64,000 bases of DNA from Lycium barbarum (taxonomy: Eukaryota; Streptophyta; Magnoliopsida; Solanales; Solanaceae), in contig NC_083340.1 of NCBI RefSeq assembly GCF_019175385.1, positions 21,030,336-21,094,335 of the forward strand, read 5' to 3'. The position numbers were made by a program, and so were the translations under genes. Below the pieces are notes generated by a model. It was not told the DNA's origin and did not search any database. It saw nothing but the letters and a program-made list of their open reading frames with translations. Position 1 is the first letter of the stretch; each line of letters opens with the position of its first letter. Below, piece by piece: positions 10,943-23,462 of this stretch.

Positions 10943-12099
10943 TGAGTGTCAACACGAATCAACTTCTTTTTGGGAATAAGATAAAAGAAACATAAAGTAT
11001 AAATGATGTTAGTCTCGTGAACATATCTAGGTAAAGTCATGATCATGTAAAGTCAAGTAAGACGTGTAGCAAATAATTCATCAAATAAAGTCAAACAAAT
11101 TGTCAAACAAGTATATCAAACAATAACGCGTCCTAATATGCATGTGACCTCTTTGTGCCAGAGGTAGGCCTATCGTCGTTTGAAGGGTAAAGTGTGCCAT
11201 AATATGTCATCCTGTTGCTTTAAACAGATTCTATTTCTCAAATAAAGTACAAGATAATGCAATATTTATTACATGTTAAATGAATACAACATAAAGTGTT
11301 TCCTAATTTAAGTAAAGTAAATACAGTTTCCTATGTCTAACTTCTAGCTCCATTTGTGTTGTCTTTGATCTTCATCATTCGTTGTACTCCAATGCAAATC
11401 CATACCTGTCATAGAAATATTAATCATGCCCTCCCTCCTAAAGTTTAATTAATTAGAGCAAATAGTCAATATTTAGGCACAATTATCCTTCAAACATGCA
11501 CATAAAGTATGATTGGTGTCACTCGGGGTCGCGAACCCGCTTGGACGTTTGGGTAAAGTCATCTAATGAATTTAATACACCAAGGGTATTAAACCTCCTA
11601 AGTCATGAAATGTATGCTCTTAATAAAAGGTGTTGGTTTAGCTCTATCTTAGGTTGACTAAGAGTTGGCTTCCTATGACACAAGGTTCCCCCAAGCGGAC
11701 AACTTGGGAGTGGAAAGTCCGTGGCCGTCGACTGCACCGCTGATCGACTAAATCCACTAGACCAATCCAACTAAAGGGGTAATTTAGTAGTGCACGGGCG
11801 CAAACTGCGAAGCCGCTTTAAGTGTGTGAATATGTGTGAGTTTTCCAGGAATGGAAGAAATATGAACGGAATGACAGTTTAAGGAAAGCAATAACATACA
11901 TATTACATAGAAAATTTACATAATAAAGCAATCACTTAAAAGAACATAAAAGAACATAAAAGAAAAAAAAAATAAAAGAAAAAAAAAATAAAAAAAAATA
12001 ATAAAAAAAGCAACAATAAAGACAAAAAATAAAGAAAACAACCAAACATCCAACAAATTTAATTATTAACCTAAGTTGTTATGGTTAAGAACCTAAAAT
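10943..12099 (-). other. 5' leader of the Tat/Ogre-like element
   Basis: The 1.1 kb between the primer site and ORF1. AT-rich, with a poly-A/T stretch at about 11940-12010. No long frame or known motif. By position it is the transcript leader that would carry a packaging signal. Confidence 0.6.
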
Positions 12100-12117
12100 T
12101 CCCCAGCGGAGTCGCCA
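12100..12117 (-). other. Primer-binding site, tRNA-Arg type
   Basis: Read on the minus strand, TGGCGACTCCGCTGGGGA lies three bases inside the 5' LTR. It is complementary to a tRNA-Arg 3' end including CCA. Ogre/Tat elements are known to use tRNA-Arg. This fixes the element's strand and the LTR boundary at 12121. Confidence 0.85.
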
Positions 12118-12120
12118 AGC

Positions 12121-15100
12121 TGTCACACCCCATTTTGACCCGAGAGTTAAGCGGAGTACAACATATTGGAGATTCCTCTTCCTGCTTGTTTTAAAGAGTC
12201 GCCACCTAATTGATTTTTACGGTGAATTAGGACACCTAATTATTAACTAAGATAAAGTTAAATCTAAACCTCTGTTAATAGTCTGCTTAACCAGTGTGAT
12301 TCTAGGTAAGGGTTCTATATTATCCTAAAGGGAAGGGGTTAGGCATCCTTTAGAATCCGTTAACTACGGCTATCCGGCCAAACTTAGGTTAATTAATCAA
12401 GATTAAATATAGTGTTTAAATTTTAAGAAAATAGTTTGTACATATTACTAAGATTTCAAAGGAAAATATAATAGTGCCGTTTGAATTAACTTGTAGAAAA
12501 ATATAGTAATTTTATAAAGGAAATGCTGAGACTTATAAATGCTGTTAAAAAAACTTTGAATGCGAAGAGTAATGCTATTTTAAAAAAATATGACTTGTAA
12601 AAAATATAATAATTTGTGTAAAAGGAGAATTTAAATACTATTTAGAATAAGGTTTATAAATTGTTGCTAAAGCTTTAAACGAAAATATAATGATGCAATT
12701 CAAAATGAGACTTACAGAGAAAAATAGTTTGCATATAAGTAATAGCTTTTAAATAGAATGCAAAAGAGGTAAGTTTTCTTTTTCTTTATTTAACTATGTT
12801 TGGCTAAAATATGCGTAATTGGGTGACTTTTAAAAGTGTGTTCATAAAATATATTTGAATTTATATTTGCACATTAGTGACGTTTTGGAATTTCTAGGAT
12901 AGTAAGAATAAAATATGATTCTTTTAACTCAATATGTATAGCCATGCTAATTTACAAATCAATTAAATAAAACCAGAAAAGAAGAGAATAAAACTTATGG
13001 AATTAATTCGTAGTCTTCCTTAAACTAACTACCCGTTACTAAAACTAAACCTACTGATTAATTAGGATTTATCTAAAACTAATAAGAACAAAACAAACAA
13101 AGAGTTAGTTGAATAATATAAATTTATATGCACAAAATAAAACAAAGGGGTAATAGGTATCAAATGGGCCAGCCCATTCGGGGACTGCTGGACCCATTTT
13201 CTGTTGGGCTTCGGCCCAACAGTTTATTTTTAATTGCTGGGCTGCTGCTGCTGTTCCTGTGTATCGGGCTTTGGCCCAGAATATTGATTTCTATTTTTTG
13301 CTGTAGACAGGGATGGACCGAGAGAAGATCTCGTTGGGCCTTTAGCCCAACACCGGATGCGGAGAGGGACGAGTCCTTTGGACTCGTATGCGAGGTTCAT
13401 GCGAAAAGAATGAAAGACGGAGATTAGTATATGATCAACAAGGTTAAGCATACAAACATATAAATTCAAAACAGACTCCGTTAATTATATATGCTATGTA
13501 TATCCAAGTGCATTTCACGAACACAACTTCAATATGCATTGATATACAGATCTCAAACTGACATATACTTGCGACAAACGCACAAAATTTAAGCAAACCC
13601 AAAACTGAAATATAGACTATGCTTTTCACGCAAATGACGTATATATATATATATATATATTAAGTATACTTAGAGTATACATACGCATAATTCGTAAGCA
13701 GACAGCAATGGTACGCATATACGCATTATTGGAAGTTAACTAGAGACTTACTTGGAGTCACACAGCATATAGAAAAGCAGTAGAGTAGTCAAAGAGATAA
13801 AGAAGACAAGTATGAGCACACATGTGAAGTTAGAAAAGCAGAAACAAATGGAGGGCCCGGAGTATTTATTCAAATCAGTGATATTTCTGTTTTTTTTTTT
13901 TTCTAAGAAAGCAGCAAAGTTATAATAACAACCATTACATCAAGTGTAGCATATATGCTCATTCTAAAACACTAATCCATTAAGAATACTTTAAGAGTGA
14001 TCAGCATGCTTGACTGCAAACAACATCAACCAAATGACAGACAAGGAAGAACCAAAAAATGCTACAGCTCAGAAGGTATCCCAGCTACAGCAGTTAGCAC
14101 ACACATATATTAGCACACACATATATTTTAGACCACACATATATTTTAGACCAAACCAATTCTAAAATGATGAGATTATTATTTCGAATGCATCACGCAA
14201 ACCCAGAACTGGACAGAACTCATCTTTTAAACTAGTAGCAGACTCTTCAAGGCATGATTGTTGCTACTAAATGAAATAGTTCTTCATAAGTTTAGCTAAC
14301 CACTAAATGATTATTTAGGTGCATAGGCACATTGGACCATAGTCCTTTTAATCATACCTTGATATCCAAACTTAAATGATCTCTAAACCACCAAGTCATA
14401 CTTAATTAAATCATCTTCATTTTAAGCAAGAAATGATACTAAAGCAAACTAATCCAAACAATGCCTATTAAGCTGAGATTCATTAAGCTACTGATTCATA
14501 ACAAACCAAGCTTATAGCCATCCCACAAAGATAGTAACAAACACTTATACAGTTATACCACACAAATAACATTTGAACTAAAAGAAATCTATAACTAGCT
14601 TACACTTTAACTAAGGGAATTGAGCTAACTAACAGTCATACTAATAGTGCACCAAGCTCATTGTTTAAGCTAGAATAGAATCAACACTATATGATTATAC
14701 ACCTAATGCAACACTAAGTAAGCCAGATATACAAAAATCCTTCAAGTAAGGTCGCAGTTCAAAGAGAAGGCAGAACTGATTTCAAACAAGAGGCATACAT
14801 GGGATGCAGGCATAGCTAACATAATGGTTAACCTATATAGACACCTTATCCACAGCAAGAGGTCATGCTTACCAAATAGTTTTGTATTTTAAGTTGAAAC
14901 ATGAGGGAGGCTTGATAAATTACAGTGTAGATGATTAAATGCATGTTGAGAGTTGTTTCAGATGAGGTGTTGCACAAGATAAGCAAGTATGCATGGGCAG
15001 GCAAGCTGAGATGCAAGAAAAAGGAGGCAGGGGAGATACATAATCACACATAGGAGGACATAACAAGGCAAGGGGAATTGATGCAAAGAGATACAAGTAG

Positions 15101-18100
15101 GTTGTGAACTATATGGAAGCATACACAGAGATGAAGAGGATGCTTATGATGAGAGGCAGGATAGCAAGGAAGGAAGATATGTCAACATCAACACATAGGG
15201 GATTAATCAGAACAGTGTAGGTACAATGCAAATGGTGACATGCACAGAGGTCATCAGCCAGTCATGATGAAGCTAACATGGTGTTCCAAGAGGATAGACT
15301 AGTCAATGATGATGATAAGGCTAGTATGACCTACAAATGCATGGCAGAGATGCAATATATGATCATGGATCCTAAAGTCCAACTAAGGGCTGATCTGGAG
15401 ATTAACAATAGCAGTGCAGGTTCTTGCCAGGAAACAGCTACAAACTAGAAACTTAGACAAACTATATTGAAACCAAAGTTGCACCTTTAAAACTGTCACA
15501 GTTTGAAGTCTCAGCAGTAGCTTCAAAACCATTTTAAAGTTATACCATATGCTACTATCTAGACTGGATATAGATTACAACAGCAACCAAACTAAGAATG
15601 GCAAAAAGAAGGAAACAAGTTGATGTTTAACTTGAACTAATACCCACTCAGCTAAGCAGATCAGAATGAACTTATGTTAAGGCTAAACGTTTATCCAAAA
15701 TCCCATAGAACAAGCAGGGACCTTAGTGGATGACCTCATGCCCAGGAGATTCAAATAATACAAAACCAAAAGCTGGCATTTCTAGTGTAGACAGATGAGA
15801 TTCAGAATATAGATTTTATGACTTAATCTAACATGTTGAAACTCATTCTTTTTCTTTTATTACCAGCTGACCTCAACAACATATCCTAGTCAAATAAGGA
15901 AGGCCATTGTCATATTTTGAGTGAGGTTACCATGACACAACTGCCAAACAAGGTTCAGATCCAACCAACAACTACATAGGCACAAAAGGCAAATATGATT
16001 ATGCCGAGCTAATATGAAGGAGACACTAAACTGAAACAACATTCACATTTTTTATTGAACTGCTAAAACATCTAAATAAACATATGCAATTGTATCAACA
16101 GGACTTCTGCTAAACTAGTACGGGGAATAATCCTAAACCTAACCAACATATGATATCACATAAAGATATAGTCAAGCAAAACCACAGGTTAACTGATGCC
16201 CAACCAGTCAAAGCTGGACATGTATGGCACAACTAAGCAGTTGAACTATTCTGTGACCAATCATCATTGAGCAAACAAAAACATGCTTAAGCTGCTATAA
16301 GCTAAATAACCTATGGCTAACCAAAACAAGACATAAAATGAGCCACTGCAGAACAACTAAAAAGGCAGGCACATACACATAATTAGCAGACTACAAACTA
16401 AAATATAGAACTAATCAAATTAGCAGACTACAAACTAAATCTATACCATTTACCAGATTGAATTCTCAGCATGCAAACAAACGACATTCAGACTAAGACG
16501 AACATCTTAAACTAAGTAACAACAGCAAACCGACAAGATTTCGAGCTAAGCCAAAACATAATAATGACTCATTTAATCACAATAACTAAGATAACATCAA
16601 ACTCAACCGTATCAGCACACAAACATATTAAACTGAAATACAAGGAAATAAATGGGATTTACTGACCTTTTGCAGATGCAGCGAAATGGGATTTTGAATC
16701 TCTGATCTACGCTCGAATTCTCAAGATACCAGGATCCCTTTTAAGTGCGATTTTCGTCTATAATGAAGTCGAACCTTCGTTTCTAAGGTTTCGACTCACT
16801 TAAACGGAACGAAAACGGAAACGGAGAAATTAAGATAAAAAAAAGATGGACTCGATAGAAATTCTATGGCTGAAAACTTCTTAGTTTTGGAGGTTCGATG
16901 TTTGAAACTTCTTCTATCCCCTTTTTTTTTTCCCCCCTCTTGTTCGTGTTCTTCCTTGTTTTTATAGGTTTTTTTTTTCCTGTGTTTTCGTTCTCAAGAA
17001 AGAGGGAAGGAGGAGTGGAGGGGGACAAGTTTAAGTGGGGAACAGGGTGAGTGGGGAGCGGAGAAGGAGGAGGGAAAAGAGGAAGTGGGAGGAGCGGCGG
17101 CAAGGGTTTTGTGGGAGGAGAAAAGAGACAGAGGAAAAGGAAGAAGAAGAGGCGGAGGCGGAAAAAAAAAATGGGAAACCCTAAGGGTTTCCCTTATTTT
17201 GATGAACATATGTCGGACCCGGTCCATTTGTGGACCGGGTCAATTTTAGACTGGGTTCTAAAAGGATGGACTAGTGAATTAAAACATGTACTGGTTTTAA
17301 AAATTGAGATAAAAACATGGTCTAGTCCAAAAAATATTAGGAGTTAATCGGACTTTGGTTTGGGGTCCGGTAAGTCAAAAATACGGACTGAATGCCAGAA
17401 ATAGTTTGGCTTCTAAATTTGAATAAAAGTCTTATTTTGATTAACGATGTACCAAGGGTGCCAGAATATCACCTGGTACGAAAAAATGTGTAATTGTAAA
17501 AGACCCGGATAATAAAGTTATATGATGTTGCAATGACCGTGCAATAATGTTTTAAACAATAAATAAATTTATCATTTTAAATGTGCGAAATAAATGCGAT
17601 GTGTACGCGAAAGTTGATAAAATGCCGGGAAATGCAAGTTTCAATAACACTAAATAATAGCAGTAAATAAATAGCGGTAGTAATACTGCTAATAATGATA
17701 ACAATAATGATAATGGTGAAAATAATAATAGATATAATAATAATAGTAGATAACAAATATTGATAATTAATAACAAAATAACAATAGGAATAATGACAAT
17801 AATTAATAATAAAAATACTAACAATAATAATAATAATAATAATAATGACGATAATGATAATAAATAACAATTGTTTATAAAATCAATGATAATAATTAAT
17901 AATAAAATAACGATGGTAATGATGAATAATAATTAATAACAAAAAAATAACGCTGATAATAGTGATTAGTAATTAACAATAATAATAATAATGATAATGG
18001 AAATAACAAGAATAATAATAATTAATGACAAATTAGTAATAATAATAATAATAGTTATTATTAATAATAATAATAATAATGATAATAATAATAGTTGTAA

Positions 18101-18268
18101 CAGAATAATGAAACGCCGTTATTGATAGGGACTAATAACTATAGTAAACATAATATATATATTATTATTATTATTATTTTTATATTTTTTTTTTATTTTT
18201 TTTTTTTAAATATTAGAAACGCAAATATGTATTTCGGAGGAGAGGCGGGACAAAATTGGGTGTCAACA
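12121..18268 (-). repeat. 5' LTR of the Tat/Ogre-like element (complete, 6148 bp)
   Basis: Bounded by TGTCACACCC at 12121 and GTGTCAACA at 18268, so it reads TG...CA on either strand. It is followed directly by the integrase gene of another element. The length is extreme even among plant LTRs. It holds a (TA)n run at 13640-13661, AAT-rich DNA at 17649-18117 and no gene that I recognise. Confidence 0.93.
13640..13661. repeat. (TA)n microsatellite
   Basis: About eleven uninterrupted TA dinucleotides inside the 5' LTR. Confidence 0.95.
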
Positions 18269-19207
18269 GCTATATCTCAAGGAAATCGTGCGGCTCCATG
18301 GCATGCCATTGTCTATTATCACAGACAGGGGAGCACAGTTTACAGCTAAGTTCTGGAAGTCTTTTCAAGAAGGTTTGGGTACGCAAGTGAAATTTAGCAC
18401 ACATTTCATCCACAGACTGATAGGCAAGTCGAGCGTACCATTCAAACCTTAGAAGATATGCTACGGGCGTGTGTGTTAGATTTTGGTGGTAGCTGGGATG
18501 ATCATTTACCTCTCATTGAATTTTCATATAACAACAGCTATCATTCTAGTATACAAATGGCTCCATACGAAGCGTTATACGGAAGTAAATGTAGATCTCC
18601 AATCGGATGGTTCGAAGTAGGAGAAGCACAATTAGTGGGCCCTGAATTGGTCCAGCAAACTATAGAAAAGGTCAAAGTGATTCGAGATCGGTTGTTGACA
18701 GCCCAAAGTCGCCAAAATTCCTACGCGGACAACCGCCGACGAGATCTGGAGTTTCAGATTCATGATTGGATGTTCTTGAAAGTGTCACCAATGAAGGGGG
18801 TGATGAGATTTGGCAAGAAAGGAAAGCTAAGTCCGAGGTATATCGGACCCTACAAAATCATCCGCAAGGTGGGACAGGTAGCCTATGAATTAGAGTTGCC
18901 TTCAGAGCTTGAATCAATCCATCCAGTCTTTCATGTTTCGATGCTCCGCAAGTGTGTTAGAGATCCCACAAAGATTTTCCCGATAGATGATGTGCAAATA
19001 GCGGAAAAGTTAACTTATGAAGAAGTGCCTATTTCCATCTTAGATAGGCAAGTGCGAAAGCTTCGAAACAAAGAGGTAGCTTCAGTTAAGGTCCTGTGGC
19101 GGAACAACAATCGGGAAAAAATGACTTGGGAAGAGAGTATGAAGTCAAAGTATCCACACTTATTCCAACCCCCAGGAGAAATCCAAGGCGAAACGCCAAC
19201 GCGATAA
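18269..19207 (+). pseudogene. pol: Chromovirus integrase C-terminal half plus chromodomain, frameshifted
   Basis: Starting at 18273 one frame reads YLKEIVRLHGMP and IITDRGAQF, the second catalytic Asp region of a DDE integrase. At about 18402 one base is missing before the conserved FHPQTD motif. The frame that continues (open to the stop at 19205-19207) carries the catalytic Glu in QVERTIQ, the conserved YNNSYHSSIQMAPYEALYG block and, at the end, an EEVPISILDRQVRKLRNKE...WEE segment like a chromodomain. TDGQ has become TDRQ. The 5' end is cut by the insertion of the Tat/Ogre-like element. Non-functional as it stands. Confidence 0.88.
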
Positions 19208-19396
19208 GGTACGTATACATTAATTTTTATGATTTTGGTCGTGTGTGGCCACAAATATGTTGCTATTGTGATGTAGCCCTGTGAGGCGATGATATTATGG
19301 GTTGTTGTGACAGGTTAGTAGTACCATAGTACAGGGGAAACTCTGTCGAAATTTTCGTAGAATCCTGAATAGTTTAACATTCGAGGATGAATGTTC

Positions 19397-19411
19397 CCAA
19401 GGGGGGAAGAA
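19397..19411 (+). other. Polypurine tract of the chromovirus
   Basis: CCAAGGGGGGAAGAA stands immediately before the LTR start TGTTACACCCCG. Confidence 0.75.
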
Positions 19412-21859
19412 TGTTACACCCCGGAAAAATTTTCGTTCGCGCACAGTGAATCGACTAGCGAAGGACAATTACGAGTATCGAACTAGTGATGTCTTAATGA
19501 TATTTAGGAGAAGAATTATGATGCCCCTTATGTTGGTAATTAAGTGCCAAGTAAGTTTCAAGAAGGACCCATAAGCCAAATATGGGCATAAGCCATCCAG
19601 AAGGGCGAGTTGAGGAAACATTTTCGGAGGATCTGGTTTGGAGGGGCCAAAACGCCATTGTAAAGTTGGAATTTGGGAAAACACCACAGGATGGAAGTTG
19701 TAGATAACTGAAAGATATTTCTAACCATAGGTCGTGGGCCCTCACAGCATATAGGGATCAAAAGTTATGGCCACTCTACGACAGACCGTTTCGGGGCAAA
19801 AGAATATCACCTTTCTGGCACACTCCGCGACACCACCTGCGTCTCGCAGACACGACCCGCGACCACGCCGCTTCATCGCGGGTTGTGCCATTGAGGGTCG
19901 GTCGTCTGGCGAGCTCCGCGACACAACCTGCGACTCGCGGAGCATGTCCGCGACTCGCGAAGTGTGTCGCATGTCGTGTCAGTCCAAAAAATTCTAGACC
20001 CCTTTTAAATGTACCCAACTCGTCCAAAAATCATTTTTTCCATCCTGTTGGCTAAGGAAATATCTAGAACTCTCTCCAACATCCATCTATAAGAGATATC
20101 AAAAGAAAACCAAGATCAACAACATCAATTACATGAAATCAAGTGTGTAGATTCAAGTAAAGCTTATCTTCTTCAAGGAAATTCAAGAAAGAGTGAAGTA
20201 GGGTTTTGGTGCTAAAGAGGTATTCTCTTCAAGGCTTGTTCAACCATCATCCAAGGTGAGTTTTATGATCATCCCATGTTGCTTAAGGTATTAGAAAGCT
20301 TAGATGCTTGAAATGTAGAAGAACATAGAAAATGGGGTATTTTGAGTGAATAGTGACACAATTGGATGATAGTGGGATTGAATCACGGATGTTGGAATGT
20401 GGTGACTATGAACATGTTGTGAATGATGTTTAGGCTATGCAATGAGTTTTATGAATGCGGAAAATACGATAATAAGCTATAACCTTAAATGTGAGTTAAT
20501 TGGAAGAAAAAGGTGGATTTTGCTAAGTGCATATGAATGACGAGTGTTGATTGTGATATTATGAGTAATATTGCGAATGTTGGGAGTTGATGTAGAACAT
20601 GGGAGAAGTAGTATAAACAAAGGAAGTGCTGCCCAAATTTTCCTAGAAACTAACGACGGGTTCTCATAGTTATTTATCTAATGTACCTCACATTCTTTAA
20701 TGAAGGTGACGACGTGACATCGAAGGTGAACGAGTGACCGATAGCTTAGCTAAACGACAAAGGTATGTGAGGCTAGTCCTTCCTTCTAATGGCATGAATC
20801 TCTTAGCTTAAATCCCTATTCCTTTCATGAGCTCTCACCTTCTAAGAAGTTAAAAGCTTATGCCTATGAATGTCTATATGAGATAAGATATACGATATGA
20901 GGATGTTATTCCTTGCCTACACTCACCTTATGTACTAGTCCTTTCAAGGTGAGGCAGAATGTCCATAATGGTTCCATAATGTAACCGGGGGATTACGACC
21001 TTACGTCACCCCGATAGAATAAAGTTGATCTTGAGCCTTATATACATATCATGATAAGATGAGTATTTTATGATGACCATATTATTATGAGCATTTTACA
21101 CCGTGCCTAGTTGGTCGGGCAGTCACCGCCAAGGCGGGCAGCTATACAGAGACACCATGACCTTCGGGCATGGGCAGACACCACTAGTGGGCGGCATGAG
21201 ATGGTACCCCGGACGCGGGAGGCCTGGACGCGGGCTACTATTATTGATTATCATACAGTTCCGATATGAACGGGCAGCTTGTGTATGATGCATATATGCC
21301 ATGATGATGAGTATGTGTGAGACAACATGCATTACTTCTTTTATGATCAGTAGTCAGATCCAGATGTTATGTTGATGCTTCTCTATATTATAGATGTATT
21401 CTTTCACTGTTTATGCCTCTCATACTCAGTACAATGTTCGTACTGACGTCCTTTTTCTTTGGACGTTGTGTTCATGCCCACGGGTAGACAGAGAGGAGAC
21501 ATTGCTCCAGATTCTTAGAGTTGCCAGTTGATTGAAAGCCCTCCATTGCTCCGGAGGTGCCTATGATGATATTTTGTGTATAATTGTATATGTCGTTCCA
21601 TAGAGGCTCGTAGATACTCGATGTGGGTTGTATGGTCTCATGGAAGGGTCATTTTGTATGTATGTACATATATGTATTATTTTGCTAGCCTATAGGGCTC
21701 AAGTATATACAATGCTTTTGTTTCCAAATGAAAATGGTTTTCTTATAAATTAAGTATGAAGTGGATAATCGATTGATAAAGAGGCTGAGGAGTAGTCACA
21801 CGAGTGGTGCTCGGTGGTTAGCACGGGTACCCGTCGCGGCCCCTAGCCGGGTCGTGACA
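19412..21859 (+). repeat. 3' LTR of the chromovirus (2448 bp)
   Basis: Starts TGTTACACCCCGG after a polypurine tract and ends GGGTCGTGACA. It contains a CpG-rich block at 19810-19975 with many GCGAC/TCGCG words, and a perfect hairpin at 21426-21446. It shares landmarks with the two solo LTRs further right, for example GAAGTTGTAGATAA...CCATAGGTCGTGGG and the GGGTCGTGACA end. Confidence 0.88.
21426..21446 (+). other. Conserved LTR hairpin (7-bp stem, 7-nt loop)
   Basis: TCAGTAC, loop AATGTTC, then GTACTGA. The same stem with a different loop occurs in both solo LTRs. Confidence 0.75.
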
Positions 21860-22179
21860 CTCCAACTCTAACTACAATTACATTTTTTCTTTTTTTTCGG
21901 GTGTGTTGGGGGTATTAAAAGAACATAAAGCAACATGTCATGCAAGAAATCTGGTAGTTTTAACAGGATTCCCGCTCTTTTCAGGCTACTGAAGTAATAA
22001 GACGCCAATCAAAGTTTAGAGAAGCTTCTAGTGAAAGTTTGGCAAAGCTTAAAAATGCAGAAACAAGATTGTCGGAGCTCAAATCTTCGGTGTTGATTCT
22101 TGGCAAAGAAGCAACTGATGCCATGTTATCTGTAGAGGAGGAGCAGCAGCAGATTACTTTCCAAAAGCTTCGTACCATG

Positions 22180-23462
22180 GTATTGCTTGTTCATCTTTCT
22201 TCATTCAATTCATATGCGTGTTATGCTCACAGAAGTATCGCAATTGGTCTCGGTGTTGTAGTGATAGGGTTAGTTATTTGCAAATTTTGTTTCCGTTAGT
22301 GACGGTGATGTGCTGAATGTACAAATGGAGATTGTGACATTTTTAAAGTATGATCTGTGCATCAAGTTGTTGAACATCTTGATTTGGCCTTAAAGAAAGA
22401 CAAACTGGTTTCATTTGAAAAAGAACGGTGAATGTTCTCTCTTTTAAGGATATACCTTGTTCTGACATCACGATTGTGTTGGCTAACTTTAACTGCTTAG
22501 TCAAATGACCTTAAATTGATACAATTTAGTTTTAGGAATTGTCGTTGCTAACTTCAGTCATTTGAAATAAAGGAACACAATGGACATAGACACTTCGTAG
22601 TTACAACATTTATGTAGTTAAAATGCTTCTCATAATGGAGGAAAACATAGACCTGCTAGTATCTTTGAATATATTTTGAAGGTAAAGTCACGGAAGTAGC
22701 TGATCAACCAAAACTTAATGATGCACCCCTCTATTATTGTGATGGCAATGCAGGTATTGAAAGTCATGTTAGTGATTAATTTAGGACTAATCAAAGTTTC
22801 TTTTTTTGTTTTTTCAACCACTTCCCCAGGACCTCCCCCTTTTTGCTCCTTTGGTGACTCAAACCCACAAGGTTAAAGGTGGAGGATGCTTAGTATCTGA
22901 GCAACCCCCTCTTGTCAGTCAAACTTAATATAGCATAGGGAAAATATTATATTAACTAATGTAGCATTTGGAATAACAGGATCATAATACTAGTTCTTGG
23001 AAGTGTAAAAAGTAATTTTACTATTTTGATATAAATACCAGTGGTTGAGGGCCAAATGATCAAGCAACTCAAATTATCTTTGATACCTTGGCATAATTGG
23101 GTCATAATGCGCCATTTCATGACATCCACTTGACTGGTTTTCTGCGAGATTGGAGATCCCTGTGTTCTTAGTTATTTTGTTTAACTTGAGAACACCTAGG
23201 TCATTGCTCTCTAATTTTCTTCCGTATTAATAAATATTATTACTAAAATTTTCTTCCTATAAAAGTTAAAAAGAACAAAAAGTTCATGGCAGACTTGCTT
23301 TTTCATTTTATTAACTAGTACTTAGTGCAAGAAGTCCTGAACACTTTGGTGAAGTTTAATTTTTCTCTCCTGTTAAAACCTACACTATTTTTGTCTCTGC
23401 ATTGATCACTTCAGGTTGAAATCTGTGTGATTCGTTTATCTAAAAATGATTTTAGCTTGCAG
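22180..23462 (+). other. Intron of the left SH3P gene
   Basis: AT-rich intron with GT at 22180 and AG at 23461-23462. No element or further exon recognised. Confidence 0.6.

Larger units (their letters stand above)
1..18268 (-). mobile_element. Giant Tat/Ogre-like Ty3/gypsy retrotransposon lacking pol (cut by window start)
   Basis: A direct repeat of 3206 bp at the window start recurs with a constant offset of 15062 bp, ending at 3206 and 18268. These are the two LTRs of one element on the minus strand. The right-hand (5') LTR is complete at 12121-18268. Inside it lie a tRNA-Arg-type primer site (12100-12117), a leader, two gag-type ORFs (10942-9758 and 8233-6686), repeat-rich noncoding DNA and a polypurine tract (3207-3224). 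No reverse transcriptase, RNase H, integrase or protease motif is visible in the 8.9-kb interior. The inferred full length is about 21.2 kb. LTR size, primer type and the extra ORF ahead of gag fit the Ogre/Tat group; the lineage is inferred. The right flank is a chromovirus integrase, so this is a nested insertion. The left target-site copy is outside the window. Confidence 0.9.
18269..21859 (+). mobile_element. 3' part of an older Ty3/gypsy chromovirus
   Basis: Contains the C-terminal half of integrase with a chromodomain-like tail, a polypurine tract and a full 3' LTR. The 5' part must lie left of the window, beyond the inserted Tat/Ogre-like element. It ends 125 bp before an SH3P exon, so the chromovirus itself probably sits in an SH3P intron. 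The base after the LTR starts CTCCA, the candidate target duplication; its partner is not in view. Confidence 0.88.
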
